A DNA stretch of 64,000 nt from Tabrizicola aquatica (GCF_002900975.1 NZ_PJON01000003.1:472470-536469), one strand, 5' to 3'. Shown: positions 46,446 to 56,672, counted from the stretch's first letter. Made by a program: numbers and translations. The notes: generated by a model from the letters alone, not told the origin.

Positions 46446-47021
46446 TTGCGGTTCATTCTGGGATCGGGCAGCCCGCGCCGCAAGGAATTGCTGGTGCAGC
46501 TTGGGATCGTGCCCGACCTGATCCTGCCCCCCGACATCGATGAGGACCCCCGCAAGGGAGAGCTTCCGCGCCCCTATGCCATGCGGCTGGCGCAGGAAAA
46601 GGCCCTGGCCGTGCCTGCGGGACCAGAGGATGTGGTCTTGTGCGCGGATACGACCGTTGCGCTGGGCCGGCGCATCCTGGGCAAGCCCGAGGATGCCGGC
46701 GAGGCCGCCGCGTTCCTGACCGCATTGGGTGGGCGCCGGCACCAGGTCATCACGGCGGTGGCCGTGCGCCGGGGCGACCGGCTGATCGCGCGCGAGTCGG
46801 TCAGTGCCGTCAAGATGAAGCGGCTGTCGGATGCCGAGTTGAACGCCTATCTGGCCAGCGGCGACTGGCAGGGCAAGGCCGGGGGCTACGGCATTCAGGG
46901 GCTGGCGGGGGCCTTCATCCCGTGGATTTCCGGATCCTTTACCGGCATCATGGGTTTGCCGGTGGCCGAGACGGCGGCGCTTCTGACCGCTGTCGGCTAT
47001 CAGGTCTGGAGGCAGGAATGA
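46446..47021 (+). CDS. maf: Maf-family nucleotide pyrophosphatase
   Basis: 191 residues from a TTG at 46446, one base past the infA stop, so it is likely translated by re-initiation. Maf motifs: [11 protein letters not shown], the [16 protein letters not shown] loop with the catalytic Asp, [15 protein letters not shown], and [10 protein letters not shown]. It hydrolyses non-canonical or modified nucleoside triphosphates (dTTP/UTP-type in this group). The stop overlaps the next gene (ATGA). Confidence 0.93.
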   Translation: MRFILGSGSPRRKELLVQLGIVPDLILPPDIDEDPRKGELPRPYAMRLAQEKALAVPAGPEDVVLCADTTVALGRRILGKPEDAGEAAAFLTALGGRRHQVITAVAVRRGDRLIARESVSAVKMKRLSDAELNAYLASGDWQGKAGGYGIQGLAGAFIPWISGSFTGIMGLPVAETAALLTAVGYQVWRQE

Positions 47022-48055
47022 AGGGTCGGGTTCTGGTCCTGGACGAGTTGGACGGCCGGCAGGCCGCTGCGCTGATCGTGGACGGGCGGGTGGAAGAGCT
47101 GGCGATCGACCCTGCCGGCGACGAGGCGCTGCCGGGCGCGATCTACCGGGCGGTCGCGGACCGGCCGGTGAAGGGGCAGGGCGGCATCTTCGTCAAGCTG
47201 CCGCAGGGGTCGGGCTTTCTGCGCCAGATCTCGGGCGTGGCGCCGGGCCAGCGCCTGCTGGTGCAGGTCACCGGCCCGGCCGAGCCGGGCAAGGCCGTGC
47301 CGGTCACCACGCGTTTGTTGTTCAAGTCGCGCTTTGCCATCGTCACGCCGGATGCGCCGGGCCTGAACATCAGCCGCCGGATCAAGGACGAGGGGTTGCG
47401 GGCCGAGCTTTCGGCCCTGGCCGAGGCCGGGATGGCAGGGGCAGAGGCGCGGTTGGGGCTGATCCTGCGCTCGAGCTGCGAAGAGGCCGAGCCGGACGCG
47501 GTTGCCGAGGACGTGGCTGCGATGCGCGGCCTGGCCGAGGCGGTGCTGGCGGACCTGACCGGCGGGCCTGAGCTTCTGGTCGACGGGCCTTCGGCGCATG
47601 ACCTGGCGTTCCGCGACTGGCTGGACCCGGCCGTCGACGAGGCCGACACCGAGGCGGGCAGTTTCGACCGCCATGGCGTGCGCGAGGCGCTGGATGCGCT
47701 CTGCGATCCCCGTGTCGCGCTGGAGGGTGGCGCCAGCGCGGTGATCGAGCCGACGCGGGCGCTGGTCGCCGTTGACGTGAACACCGGGCCCGACACGTCT
47801 CCGGCCGCCAGCCTGAAGGCGAATATCGCCGCCGCGCGCGAGTTGCCGCGCCAGTTGCGGCTGCGGGGCCTGGGCGGGCAGGTGGTGGTGGACTTTGCGC
47901 CTATGCCGAAGCGGGATCGGGCGATCCTGGATCAGGTGCTGAAATCCGCCTTCAAGGCCGAGGGCGAGACCAACCTTGCCGGCTGGACCACGCTGGGCCT
48001 GTACGAGCTGACCCGCAAGCGCGACCGCCTGCCATTGTCAGAGCTGCTGGCATGA
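47018..48055 (+). CDS. rng: Ribonuclease E/G family protein
   Basis: 345 residues, shorter than RNase E or typical RNase G because the S1 domain is rudimentary. The catalytic region is retained: [38 protein letters not shown] with metal-binding Asp residues, and [16 protein letters not shown]. This short form is typical of the infA-maf locus in Rhodobacterales. It may trim rRNA or mRNA ends. Overlaps both neighbours by 4 bases (ATGA). Confidence 0.88.
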   Translation: MKGRVLVLDELDGRQAAALIVDGRVEELAIDPAGDEALPGAIYRAVADRPVKGQGGIFVKLPQGSGFLRQISGVAPGQRLLVQVTGPAEPGKAVPVTTRLLFKSRFAIVTPDAPGLNISRRIKDEGLRAELSALAEAGMAGAEARLGLILRSSCEEAEPDAVAEDVAAMRGLAEAVLADLTGGPELLVDGPSAHDLAFRDWLDPAVDEADTEAGSFDRHGVREALDALCDPRVALEGGASAVIEPTRALVAVDVNTGPDTSPAASLKANIAAARELPRQLRLRGLGGQVVVDFAPMPKRDRAILDQVLKSAFKAEGETNLAGWTTLGLYELTRKRDRLPLSELLA

Positions 48056-48219
48056 GCTGCCCGATCTGCGCCAAGCCAACGGCAGCGGATTACCGTCCGT
48101 TCTGTTCGCGCCGCTGTGCGGATATCGACCTGGGCCGCTGGCTGACGGAAAGCTACCGCATCCCCGCCCCGACCGAGGAGGAAGAGCCCGAGGATGACCC
48201 GCCGCCAAAGGCACACTAG
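48052..48219 (+). CDS. yacG: DNA gyrase inhibitor / zinc-ribbon protein YacG
   Basis: 55 residues, ATG overlapping the rng stop. Four-Cys zinc ribbon: CPICAKPTAADYRPFCSRRC, followed by ADIDLGRWLTESYRIP, the YacG signature, and an acidic tail (EEEEPEDD). In E. coli YacG binds GyrB and inhibits gyrase. It ends the infA-maf-rng-yacG operon. Confidence 0.93.
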   Translation: MSCPICAKPTAADYRPFCSRRCADIDLGRWLTESYRIPAPTEEEEPEDDPPPKAH

Positions 48220-48279
48220 GCGGCGTTTTCCCTCTGGACAGCCCCCCGCGCCTTGGGTATCACCCGCCCACCAAAGCGT

Positions 48280-48355
48280 GCCCAGATAGCTCAGTTGGTA
48301 GAGCAGCGGATTGAAAATCCGCGTGTCGCTGGTTCGATTCCGGCTCTGGGCACCA
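48280..48355 (+). tRNA. tRNA-Phe (GAA)
   Basis: Acceptor GCCCAGA/TCTGGGC, D-arm AGCTCAGTTGGTAGAGC, anticodon stem GCGGA/TCCGC around TTGAAAA (anticodon GAA), T-arm GCTGGTTCGATTCCGGC, discriminator A and an encoded CCA. Confidence 0.97.
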
Positions 48356-48571
48356 CAATACCACCTCACGATTTCCACCGAACAAGTACTTGGCCGGGTG
48401 GCTCGGTATTGGAAACTCTTGTCAGCCGTTTGGAGTTCGTCCCCCAAGGGGCGAAGTCCTTCAGGCGATCCACCCTGTCCCGGGTCGGTCGCCATTGGCT
48501 GGACGGCTGCTTGACACCCTTCTTCGTGACCCCTAATGACGCCACCCCTGCGGGCCACAAGGAACACGAGC

Positions 48572-49828
48572 ATGGCGCAAAGAGCACCGGGCCTTGGGGT
48601 CGATTTCGGCACGTCAAATACGGCGGCCGGACTTATGGTCGACGGGCGGCCGCGGCTTATCCAGTTTGCGCCGGGCCGGACCACGATGCCCACGACCTTC
48701 TTCTTTGACTATGACACGCGCAGGATGCTGATCGGCGAACCGGCAAACCAGGCGCTGCTTGACGGGGTCGAAGGGCGCTTCATGCGGGCCCTCAAGCGCG
48801 TGCTGGGCACCAGCCTGATGCATGAGCGCCGGCAGATCCTGAACGAGCGGGTGACATTCGTCGACATCATCTCGCGCTTTCTGGCCGAGGTGAAGGCCCG
48901 GGCCGAGGCCGAGGCTGGCATGGTCTTTGACCGCGTCCTTTCGGGACGGCCGGTGGTGTTCCACGGCGTCGGCGATCCCCGCGAAGCGGCGGCCGAGGCG
49001 GAACTGCGCGCCTGCTACCTTGCGGCGGGTTTCCATGAGGTGGATTTCATGCCCGAGCCGCAGGCTGCCGCCATCGCCAGCGGTGCGCTGGAGCAAGCGG
49101 GATCGGTCGGCCTGATCGTTGATGTGGGCGGCGGAACCTCGGACTTCTCGCTGTTCCGGTCGGGTCGCGATGGGGTCACCATCCTGGCCAATCACGGTGT
49201 CCGCATCGGCGGGACGGATTTCGACCGTTCGATCAGCATCGACCAGGTGATGCCGCATCTGGGCAAGGGAACCGAGCTGCGCAAGATCATGGGGCCTGGC
49301 AGCACGCCCACGCCGAACGGCATTTTCAATGACCTGGCGACCTGGGAGATGATTTCGTTCCTCTACACGCCGCAGAACCGCCGGCTGGCTGCCGAGATGG
49401 TGCGGCTGGCGCATCAGCCGGAAAGGCTGTCCCGCCTGGCGAAGGTGCTGGACGAGGAGTTGGGACATGATCTGGCCTTTGCGGTGGAGGGTGGCAAGAT
49501 CGCTGCCAACGGCGGTGCGGATCAGGCTGCCATCCTGCTGGACGAGATCGAACCCGGCCTGTCCGTTCCCCTTTCGGCCGAGACGCTGGGCGCAAGCCTT
49601 GCCCATCATGCCGAAGCCCTGGCCGAGGGGGCACGCGAGACCTTGCGGATCGCGGGTCTGGATGTCGGGTCTGTCGAGAAAGTGGTCTATGTCGGTGGCT
49701 CCAGCCTGATGGCGATGGTCTCGCGGACGATGAAGGACCAGTTCCCGAAGGCGGCCCACTCGTTCAGCGAGGTCTTCACGGCTGTTGCGGACGGTCTTGC
49801 CATCGCTGCGCACGACCATGGGGCGTGA
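48572..49828 (+). CDS. Hsp70-like ATPase (YegD type)
   Basis: 418 residues from the ATG at 48572 (AAGGAA upstream). It has an actin/Hsp70-type nucleotide fold: phosphate 1 GLGVDFGTSNTAAGL, phosphate 2 LIVDVGGGTSDFSLF, adenosine motif VEKVVYVGGSSLMAMV, and FMPEPQAAAIASG. It lacks the C-terminal substrate domain of DnaK, as in YegD, whose function is unknown. No co-chaperone gene is nearby. The 216 bases after tRNA-Phe hold its promoter. Confidence 0.88.
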   Translation: MAQRAPGLGVDFGTSNTAAGLMVDGRPRLIQFAPGRTTMPTTFFFDYDTRRMLIGEPANQALLDGVEGRFMRALKRVLGTSLMHERRQILNERVTFVDIISRFLAEVKARAEAEAGMVFDRVLSGRPVVFHGVGDPREAAAEAELRACYLAAGFHEVDFMPEPQAAAIASGALEQAGSVGLIVDVGGGTSDFSLFRSGRDGVTILANHGVRIGGTDFDRSISIDQVMPHLGKGTELRKIMGPGSTPTPNGIFNDLATWEMISFLYTPQNRRLAAEMVRLAHQPERLSRLAKVLDEELGHDLAFAVEGGKIAANGGADQAAILLDEIEPGLSVPLSAETLGASLAHHAEALAEGARETLRIAGLDVGSVEKVVYVGGSSLMAMVSRTMKDQFPKAAHSFSEVFTAVADGLAIAAHDHGA

Positions 49829-49950
49829 GGGCCGCTTTGGCCCCTGGGATGCATCGGTTTGCTGGCCGTTCGGTTCCCGTGACCGCTGCGTGATTCAGAT
49901 CAAGGCGGGGCGCCCTTTCGCACGATACTTCTTCATCAGGGAGGAGCGTT

Positions 49951-51018
49951 ATGGATCTGGTCCCGCTTCTAGACCACATTGACGAAACCGGTCTTGCCAC
50001 CATCATGGGGCTGGTGACGGGGGCGGTCTTTGGCATCGCTGCGCAGCGGTCGTCGTTCTGTCTGCGGGCAGCGACGGTCGAGTTTGCCCGAGGTAAGCTG
50101 GGCCCAAGGGTCGCGGTCTGGCTGCTGGCATTCTCGACCGCGTTGGTCTGGGTGCAGTCGGCCCATCTCTTGGGCCTGTTCCGGGTAGAGGAAGCCCGGA
50201 TGATGGCGGTGACCGGGTCGTGGTCGGGGGCGATCCTGGGCGGGCTGCTGTTCGGCGCGGGGATGGTTCTGGCGCGGGGCTGTTCCGGGCGACTGCTGGT
50301 TCTGGCAGCGACGGGGAACCTTCGGGCGGTGATCTCGGGGTTGATCTTCGCGGTGGTGGCCCAGATGTCGCTGCATGGCTGGCTTGCCCCGGTCCGGGCC
50401 TGGGTGGCGGGGCTTTGGGTCACGCCGGGCGGGGCGAATGTCAACCTTCTCCACGCGGCGGGGTTGCCCGATGTGGTGGGGCTGGGGATCGGGCTGGCCA
50501 TTGCGGCGTTGGCCGTGGTGCTGGTGCGGGTCAACCGGGTGGGTCTGCCGGTGATGGTCTTTGCGTCCGGCGTGGGCTTTGCGGTCGCCCTCGGCTGGGT
50601 GCTGACCTTCAGCCTGGCGCAGGTGGCCTTCGAGCCGGTTGCGGTCACCTCGGCGACGTTTTCGGGGCCGTCGGCCAACACGCTGATGTTCTTCCTGACC
50701 GAGAACCCGGGGCTTGGCTTCGACATCGGTCTGGTGCCGGGGGTTTTCGTCGGCGCGCTGGCTTCGGCCTGGGTGGGGCGCGAACTGCGGTTCCAGGGCT
50801 TCGAGGGCGAGGGTCAGATGCGGCGGTCGATGACCGGCGCGGCGCTGATGGGGTTCGGGGCGATGCTGGCGGGGGGCTGCGCGATCGGGGCGGGGGTGAC
50901 GGGTGGGTCGATCTTTGTCGCGACGGCCTGGCTGGCCCTGTTCTGCATGTGGGTCGGGGCCGGGGTCACGGACTGGCTGGTCGATCAGGCCGGCGCGCGG
51001 GAAGCGGCCGCGGCCTGA
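49951..51018 (+). CDS. YeeE/YedE-family sulfur-compound permease
   Basis: 355 residues with about 9-10 membrane segments. Cys-containing motifs QRSSFCLRAA, GMVLARGCSGRLL and MLAGGCAIGAGVTGGS belong to the YeeE/TsuA group, where Cys residues relay thiosulfate across the membrane. A soxT homolog of the same family lies at the other end of the sox region, so thiosulfate or another sulfur species is the likely substrate. Ribosome site GGAGGAG. Confidence 0.85.
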   Translation: MDLVPLLDHIDETGLATIMGLVTGAVFGIAAQRSSFCLRAATVEFARGKLGPRVAVWLLAFSTALVWVQSAHLLGLFRVEEARMMAVTGSWSGAILGGLLFGAGMVLARGCSGRLLVLAATGNLRAVISGLIFAVVAQMSLHGWLAPVRAWVAGLWVTPGGANVNLLHAAGLPDVVGLGIGLAIAALAVVLVRVNRVGLPVMVFASGVGFAVALGWVLTFSLAQVAFEPVAVTSATFSGPSANTLMFFLTENPGLGFDIGLVPGVFVGALASAWVGRELRFQGFEGEGQMRRSMTGAALMGFGAMLAGGCAIGAGVTGGSIFVATAWLALFCMWVGAGVTDWLVDQAGAREAAAA

Positions 51019-51095
51019 GGGGCCGTCCACGCTGGACAGCCCCGGAGGTCCAATGATTTCAACCGTTTGGGCGTGGACGTTCAGGAATCGTCAAC
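51016..51095. other. Intergenic element, copy 2
   Basis: TGAGGGGCCGTCCACGCTGG at the end of the permease gene, then TTTCAA, CGTGGACGTT and TTCA-N7-TCAA. This is the same order and nearly the same spacing as at 44866-44960; only the middle of the element has drifted. Confidence 0.5.
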
Positions 51096-51123
51096 CATGA
51101 TGCCTGCCGCCCAGGGGCGCTAC

Positions 51124-51561
51124 TTACTGTCCCGTCGCCTCGCGCGCGATGTCGTCGAGGAGGGTCTGCACCTCTTGCATCGGGCCTTCAGGCATCTGGC
51201 GGTAGCCGACCGAGACCTGCCCCTCGCGGTCGGTGACGAAAACGCCATAGGGGCAATGCGCGATGTTCATCGGATCGGCCTCCATCACCTTGCGCGAGAC
51301 GACGGCCGAGCAGAACAGGAACACATCGGCATTGTCGAAAAGCTTTACCTCGCTGCCCACATCGGCGGCGGTGCGGTTCAGCATCTCGCCGACATGGCTG
51401 CGATAGTCGATCACGAGGCCCTTGCCGACAATGGCGGCCTCGACGGCAAAGGTCGCGTCTTCGAAACTGCCGTCGAAGGGATAGATCGTCGCCTGGTCTG
51501 CGGCCGCCAGATTGGTCGAAAGCCCGATGGCAATCACGGCGGCGAATCCGGATTTCGTCAT
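51124..51561 (-). CDS. DUF302 secreted protein
   Basis: 145 residues with signal peptide (KSGFAAVIAIGLSTNLAAA). The DUF302 region is about 45-120: IVGKGLVIDYRSHVGEMLNRTAADVG ... FCSAVVSRKVMEADPMNIAHCPYGVFV. A Cys in FCSAV and one in HCPYG may form a disulfide or metal site. DUF302 proteins recur in sulfur-oxidation loci. It follows the MBL-fold gene by 35 bases, hence probably the last gene of the sox transcript. Confidence 0.82.
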   Translation of the reverse strand: MTKSGFAAVIAIGLSTNLAAADQATIYPFDGSFEDATFAVEAAIVGKGLVIDYRSHVGEMLNRTAADVGSEVKLFDNADVFLFCSAVVSRKVMEADPMNIAHCPYGVFVTDREGQVSVGYRQMPEGPMQEVQTLLDDIAREATGQ

Positions 51562-51596
51562 GGTCCTGTCCTTTCCAAATCTGCCGCCACGCGCGG

Positions 51597-52508
51597 TCAG
51601 GTTTCCTCGATAAATCGGTAGCCGTTGCCCGCGCGTTCCACCCGGCCGATCCCGCCGCCGGGCAGGTGGAAACCGATGATCGCGTGGCTGTCTGCCGCCA
51701 GCCGGTCGAGCAGGGCGACGCGGGTGGTCGCCGCAAGCGCCTGGTCCTGGTCCGAGCCGGAAGCCCAGTCCGGGCGTTCGAAGGCAACATGGTGGTTGCC
51801 GACGCTGTCGCCCAGCACGGTCGCAAGGGTGGGTCCGGCAATCTCATAGGCAAGGTGACCCGGCGTGTGGCCGGGGGTCAGGCGGGCGGTAATGCCGGGA
51901 AGCGGCTCTTCCCCGTCGGCCAGCAGACGCAGGCTGTCGGCGATCACCGCCAGACGGCGCGAGGCACCGGCCGCGAAACTTGCCCGGGCCTCGCCGATGG
52001 TGTTCGGGGTCTGGGGATCGGTCCAGTAGGCGTATTCGGCCTGGCCGATCATGTGTTCGGCATTTGCGAAGAGCGGTTCGTCGAAGTCGTCCAGCAGGCC
52101 CCAGAGATGATCGGGGTGGCCGTGGGTGAAGAGGACATGGGTGATGTCCTCGACCGTGAGGTCCAGCGCCGAGAGGGCCTCGACCAGTTTTCCGGCGGAG
52201 GGCTGGAAGTCGGGCCCGGAGCCCACGTCGAAGAGGACCGTGTTGGTTCCGTCGCGCAGCAGCGTCACGTTGCAGGGTGGGGTAAGCTGGTCGGCAGGCA
52301 GGCCGTAGCGGACGACGATGTCCTGCAGCTCGGCCTGGGGCATGCCGCCAAGGATGAAGTCGGCCGGCAGGACGAGGTGGCCGTCGGAAAGCGTGTCGAT
52401 CCGGGTCTCGCCCAGGGTCAGCGTGCTGCCGGCCCAGAGGCGGCGCGGGGCGAGCGGCAGGGCCAGGGTCGCGGCAGAGGCGGTCAGGAAATGGCGGCGG
52501 GTCAGCAT
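51597..52508 (-). CDS. MBL-fold hydrolase with Tat signal (SoxH-like)
   Basis: 303 residues from the ATG at 52508. Tat signal TRRHFLTASAATLALPLA. Metallo-beta-lactamase motifs: THVLFTHGHPDHLWGL (HxHxDH), LTPGHTPGHLAYEI, VLGDSVGNHH with bridging Asp, and a late IIGFHLPGGG. Such genes lie beside sox clusters as soxH, whose role is not settled. An 11-bp hairpin separates it from soxD. Confidence 0.85.
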   Translation of the reverse strand: MLTRRHFLTASAATLALPLAPRRLWAGSTLTLGETRIDTLSDGHLVLPADFILGGMPQAELQDIVVRYGLPADQLTPPCNVTLLRDGTNTVLFDVGSGPDFQPSAGKLVEALSALDLTVEDITHVLFTHGHPDHLWGLLDDFDEPLFANAEHMIGQAEYAYWTDPQTPNTIGEARASFAAGASRRLAVIADSLRLLADGEEPLPGITARLTPGHTPGHLAYEIAGPTLATVLGDSVGNHHVAFERPDWASGSDQDQALAATTRVALLDRLAADSHAIIGFHLPGGGIGRVERAGNGYRFIEET

Positions 52509-52529
52509 GGCGGCATCCGGGAAGGGTGA

Positions 52530-52558
52530 CGCCCGCCCCCGGTGCTTGGGGGCGGGCG
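52530..52558 (-). other. Intercistronic hairpin between soxD and the MBL gene
   Basis: CGCCCGCCCCC and GGGGGCGGGCG form a perfect 11-bp stem with a 7-base loop. No T-run follows, so attenuation or mRNA protection is likelier than full termination. Confidence 0.55.
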
Positions 52559-52564
52559 GAGGGA

Positions 52565-53692
52565 TCAATCCTCGAAGAAGGTGGAGAGATAGGCGATGAC
52601 GGCGTCGCGGTCCTCGGGCTTCTTCAACCCGGCGAAGGCCATCTTGGTGCCTTTGGCAAAGCCCTTGGGGTCTTGCAGGAAGGCATGCAGGCTGGCCGCG
52701 TCCCAGATCCCGCCACTGGCGCCAAGGTCGGCCAGCGGCTTCGAGTATTTGAAGTCCGATGCCGACGCGATGGCCTTGCCGACGACACCGTTCAGGGCCG
52801 GGCCGACGCCATTCTTCGCCTCGTCGCCGACCTTGTGACAGGCGGCGCATTTGCGAAAGACCTTCTCGCCCGCCTCGACCAAGGCGGGGTCGGCTGCGGC
52901 GTGGTCCTCGGTCTCGGCGGCTTCGGCTGGTTCCGCAGGGGCTTCGGCCGGTTCCGAAGGGGCCTCGGCCGGAGCTTCGGCGGGCGCTTCGGCCGGGGCG
53001 GCTTCGGTCGCGCCGGTTTCCGCGGCGAGGGTCAGTGGCGGCAGGGTGCCCGCAGGTTTGCCGTCCTCGTCCTTCGGGGTCACGTTCAGTTCCACGGCGC
53101 GCTTGGTGACTTCGGGCGGCGCGCTGCGGCAGTCGGCCATGCAGGGTTCGACGCTGAAAACCGGATACTCCGTCTGGTCGCGGTCGTCGGCGTAAAAGCC
53201 CGTGGCATTGGGCAGGGCGATGGAGGCGAAGTTCTCGCGCGTAAGGGTGAAGTCATCCTCGACCAGGCCATTGGAGTACAGCAGGAAGGCCGTGATCGCA
53301 TAGGTGTCATCGACCGAAAGCGTCTGCGCCTGGCCGAAGGGCATCGAGCGGTGGACATAGTCGTAGACGGTGGACAGATGGGGCCAGTAGCTGCCGATGG
53401 TCTTGACCGGACGCGGATCGGTAAGCGAGCCGTTGCCCCCGGCGAGGACGGGCCAGCTGTCAAGGCCCTCGGCGAATTCGCCGTGGCAGGAGGCGCAGTT
53501 CTCGGCAAAGACTTCCTCGCCGGTCAACACGTCGCCCGACCCTTCGGGCAGGCCGGTGCCGTCAGGAAGGACGGTCGTGTCCCAGGCTGCGATTTCCTCG
53601 GGCAGGGCAGGACGGCCGAGGCCAAGCGGTTCGGCCACGGCGGGGGTGGCGAGGAGCAGGGCAGCGAGAAGGATCTCAGGCGATTTCGACAT
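52565..53692 (-). CDS. soxD: Sulfur dehydrogenase cytochrome subunit SoxD
   Basis: 375 residues with signal peptide ([15 protein letters not shown]). Two haem sites: CASCHGEF near residue 65 and CAACHKVG near residue 292, joined by an Ala/Glu/Pro-rich linker ([20 protein letters not shown]) of about 50 residues. SoxD takes electrons from SoxC during oxidation of the sulfane sulfur on SoxY. Between the haems is a Cys pair ([11 protein letters not shown]). Overlaps soxC by 17 bases. Confidence 0.93.
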   Translation of the reverse strand: MSKSPEILLAALLLATPAVAEPLGLGRPALPEEIAAWDTTVLPDGTGLPEGSGDVLTGEEVFAENCASCHGEFAEGLDSWPVLAGGNGSLTDPRPVKTIGSYWPHLSTVYDYVHRSMPFGQAQTLSVDDTYAITAFLLYSNGLVEDDFTLTRENFASIALPNATGFYADDRDQTEYPVFSVEPCMADCRSAPPEVTKRAVELNVTPKDEDGKPAGTLPPLTLAAETGATEAAPAEAPAEAPAEAPSEPAEAPAEPAEAAETEDHAAADPALVEAGEKVFRKCAACHKVGDEAKNGVGPALNGVVGKAIASASDFKYSKPLADLGASGGIWDAASLHAFLQDPKGFAKGTKMAFAGLKKPEDRDAVIAYLSTFFED

Positions 53693-54935
53693 TCTCGACC
53701 TCTCCGTCGGCGCGCACCCACCAGACCTGGATGCCGTTGTTGTGGTAGACGTTGTTCACGCCCCGGATCTCGCGCAGGGCCTGCTTGGTGGGCTGGACAT
53801 AGCCGGTCTCGTCCACGGCGCGGGACATGATGAACATCTCGGACCCGTCCCAGGTCATGTCGTAATGGAAGCGTGTGAGCGCCTTGGACCGCGCCTCGCC
53901 GGTGATGCGGGCGGGGGTCCAGCTGTTGCCGCCATCGGTCGAGATGTCGACGCGGGTGATCTTGCCGTTGCCCGACCAGGCAAGGCCGGTGATGACCAGG
54001 GGGCCGGCGCCGTGGCGGATCGGGGCCTGGGGGCTGGGTTGCGTGATGACAGACTTTGCGTCCAACACCCATGTCCATTTCCGCGCCCGGCCGTCCGGCA
54101 TCAGATCGGTGTATTTCGAGGTCTCCTCGCGGCTTTCGACGGCCTGGTCATAGACCGAGATCCGGCGCAGCCACTTGACCCACATGTTGCCTTCCCAGCC
54201 CGGCACGACCAGGCGGACCGGGTAGCCGTGTTCCTTGCGCAGCGCCTCGCCATTGGCGAAGAAGGCGACCATCACGTCGTCCAGCGCCTTTTCCAGCGGG
54301 ATCGAGCGGCCGTTCGACGAGGCGTCGGCGCCTTCGACATAGACCCACTTGCCCTCGGGCTTGACGCCCGCCTCGGCCAGAAGGTCGCGCAGCATGACCC
54401 CGGTGTATTCCATGTTGTGGATCATGCCCTGGGTGAACTGGCAGCCTTCCAGCTGTGCGCCGCCCCATTCCATGCCGCCATTGGCCGCACATTCGCAGAA
54501 GGCGATGGAGATCTGGCGCGGGAAGCGGAGGAGGTCCTCGAAGGTGAAGACCAGGGGCTTGTCCACCAGCCCGTTGATCATCAGCCGGTAGTCCTGTTTG
54601 GACAGGGTGATGGCGCCGGAATGGTGCCGCTCGAAGGCGCAGCCCTGGGGGGTGATCGTGCCCTCGAGCGCGTGGATCGGGGTGAAGTTGATCGACGAGG
54701 CGGTGCTTTCGGTCAGCCATTCCACGTTGCGGCGGACAACGTGGGATTCGAATTCGATCGGCATCCCGTAGGGCGTGGCATCGACCGGGTCACCGAACAC
54801 CGAAGCCCATTCCTGCACTTCGGTGATCAGGGGATCGGGCGTCTGGGCGGTGGCGGCGGTGGCGACAAGGCCGGCGCCGGCGGCGGCGGTGCCGGCCAGG
54901 AAGGCGCGGCGGCTGGTCTTGGGTTCGTCGGTCAT
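53676..54935 (-). CDS. soxC: Sulfur dehydrogenase molybdopterin subunit SoxC
   Basis: 419 residues, Tat signal [24 protein letters not shown]. Sulfite-oxidase fold: [27 protein letters not shown] with the molybdenum-binding Cys, [17 protein letters not shown], and a C-terminal dimer domain with [16 protein letters not shown]. It acts in the periplasm with SoxD, so thiosulfate can go fully to sulfate. It starts 17 bases after soxB. Confidence 0.96.
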   Translation of the reverse strand: MTDEPKTSRRAFLAGTAAAGAGLVATAATAQTPDPLITEVQEWASVFGDPVDATPYGMPIEFESHVVRRNVEWLTESTASSINFTPIHALEGTITPQGCAFERHHSGAITLSKQDYRLMINGLVDKPLVFTFEDLLRFPRQISIAFCECAANGGMEWGGAQLEGCQFTQGMIHNMEYTGVMLRDLLAEAGVKPEGKWVYVEGADASSNGRSIPLEKALDDVMVAFFANGEALRKEHGYPVRLVVPGWEGNMWVKWLRRISVYDQAVESREETSKYTDLMPDGRARKWTWVLDAKSVITQPSPQAPIRHGAGPLVITGLAWSGNGKITRVDISTDGGNSWTPARITGEARSKALTRFHYDMTWDGSEMFIMSRAVDETGYVQPTKQALREIRGVNNVYHNNGIQVWWVRADGEVENVEIA

Positions 54936-54952
54936 CTGGCGAACGCGCTCCT

Positions 54953-56644
54953 TCAGATTCCGGTCACGGCGACCGAGGCGTTGGGATCAAGCGCGATGGT
55001 GCCCTTGCGCTTGATGTAGGCTTCGACGAGGTCGTAGATCGCCGGGCCTTCTGTATCCGGGTTGATGCTGGCCCAGCCCGAGACGACGTAGGTCTTTGCG
55101 GGGTCCAGCGCCTCGCCGGTCTTGAGCATGGTGAGGTTGGTCAGGCGGCTGCCCTGGGGCCTGGTCACGTCGATCGAATAGGCCATGCCGCCGACGCGGA
55201 CCATGTCGCCGCCCTGCTGGTAATAGGGGTCGGGGTTGAACAGGTTGTCGGCAACGTCCTCAAGGATCGTGTGCAGCATCTCGCCGGTCATTTCCGAGCG
55301 GTAGGCGTTCGGATAGGTGATGGCGGTGCAGCTATACAGATCCTCGCGGGTGATCGGCTGGCCGGACAGGAGTGACGGGCCCCAGCGGAAACCGGGCGAA
55401 AGGGCGATGTCGGCCTCGCGCTCTTCGATCAGGGCGTTCAGGATCAGGTCGTCCCAGGTGCCGTTGAAATTGCCGCGGCGGTAGAGGAGGCTGTCGGTCT
55501 GGCCCAGCACCTCTTCCAGCTCGGCCTTGAAGGGCGCGCGCTCGGCCTCGATGGCGGCGGCGACTTCGGCGTCCGGGGTGATCACGTCCGAGAAGATCGG
55601 GATCAGCTTGTGGCGGAAGCCCATCATCTTGCCCTCGCGCACGTCCAGATCGATGCGCGAGACGAACTTGCCGTTCGAGCCGGAGGCGATGAGGATCGTC
55701 TGGCCAACCAGCACGGGTTCGGGCAGGGCATCATGGGTGTGGCCGGTCAGGATCACGTCAATGCCGGGCACGCGGCCGGCCAGCTTCTTGTCGACGTCAA
55801 AGCCGTTGTGCGACAGCAGGACGACCAGATCGGCGCCGGCGTCGCGGACTTCCTGCACCACCTCGGCCATCCGCTCTTCCCGGATGCCGAAGGACAGGTT
55901 CGGGAACAGCCAGGACGGGTTGGCGATGGGCATGTAGGGGAAGGCCTGGCCGATGACCGCGATCCTGGCCCCACCGCGTTCGAAGATCTTGTAGGGCTCG
56001 TAGGCCGGTTCTTCCCATTCGGCGTCGAAGATGTTCGCCCCGAGGAAGGGGAAGTCGAGCGTTTCGACGATTTCGGTCACGCGGTCGATGCCCAGGGTGA
56101 ATTCGAAGTGTGAGGTCATCGCGTCGGGTTTCAGCAGGTTCATCACGTTGACCACGTCCTGCCCGGCGGTCTTGAGGCAGGTGTAGGACCCCTGCCAGGT
56201 GTCGCCGCCGTCCAGAAGCAGCGCGTCGGGCCGGGTGGCGCGGATCGCCTTGACCACGGTCGCGACACGGTCCATCCCGCCCATCCGGCCGTAGGATTTG
56301 GCCAGCGCCTGGAAGTCCTGATAGGTCAGGGCATAGGCCTCGGGCGTGCCGGGCTTGATCCCGAACATGTCAAGGAAAGCAGGGCCGACGACATGCGGCG
56401 GCTGGCCCTTTGCGTCCCCCACGCCGATGTTCCATTCCGGTTCGCGGAAGTAGAGGGGCTTCAACTGGGCATGGATGTCGGTGATGTGGATCAGCGTCAC
56501 ATTGCCGAAATCGTCGAACTGCAGAAGCTGGTCCTGGGTCAGCGCCTGCTGGGCTGCCAGCCGCGACCAGTTGCCAAACCCGGATGCGCCGTAGACGGCC
56601 GATGCGGCCAGCGAGGCCTGAAGAAATTCGCGCCGGGTGATCAT
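54953..56644 (-). CDS. soxB: Thiosulfohydrolase SoxB
   Basis: 563 residues from the ATG at 56644 (AAGGAG upstream); a longer frame to 57148 is antisense shadow of soxA. Tat signal TRREFLQASLAASAVYG. Dimetal site of the 5'-nucleotidase fold: HITDIHAQLKPLYFREPE, LLDGGDTWQGS, FPFLGANIFD, VVLLSHNGFDVD and LTGHTHDALP. It releases sulfate from the thiosulfonate on the SoxY carrier. Confidence 0.97.
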   Translation of the reverse strand: MITRREFLQASLAASAVYGASGFGNWSRLAAQQALTQDQLLQFDDFGNVTLIHITDIHAQLKPLYFREPEWNIGVGDAKGQPPHVVGPAFLDMFGIKPGTPEAYALTYQDFQALAKSYGRMGGMDRVATVVKAIRATRPDALLLDGGDTWQGSYTCLKTAGQDVVNVMNLLKPDAMTSHFEFTLGIDRVTEIVETLDFPFLGANIFDAEWEEPAYEPYKIFERGGARIAVIGQAFPYMPIANPSWLFPNLSFGIREERMAEVVQEVRDAGADLVVLLSHNGFDVDKKLAGRVPGIDVILTGHTHDALPEPVLVGQTILIASGSNGKFVSRIDLDVREGKMMGFRHKLIPIFSDVITPDAEVAAAIEAERAPFKAELEEVLGQTDSLLYRRGNFNGTWDDLILNALIEEREADIALSPGFRWGPSLLSGQPITREDLYSCTAITYPNAYRSEMTGEMLHTILEDVADNLFNPDPYYQQGGDMVRVGGMAYSIDVTRPQGSRLTNLTMLKTGEALDPAKTYVVSGWASINPDTEGPAIYDLVEAYIKRKGTIALDPNASVAVTGI

Positions 56645-56672
56645 CCCGCTCTCCTTGGACGTTAGGACGGAC

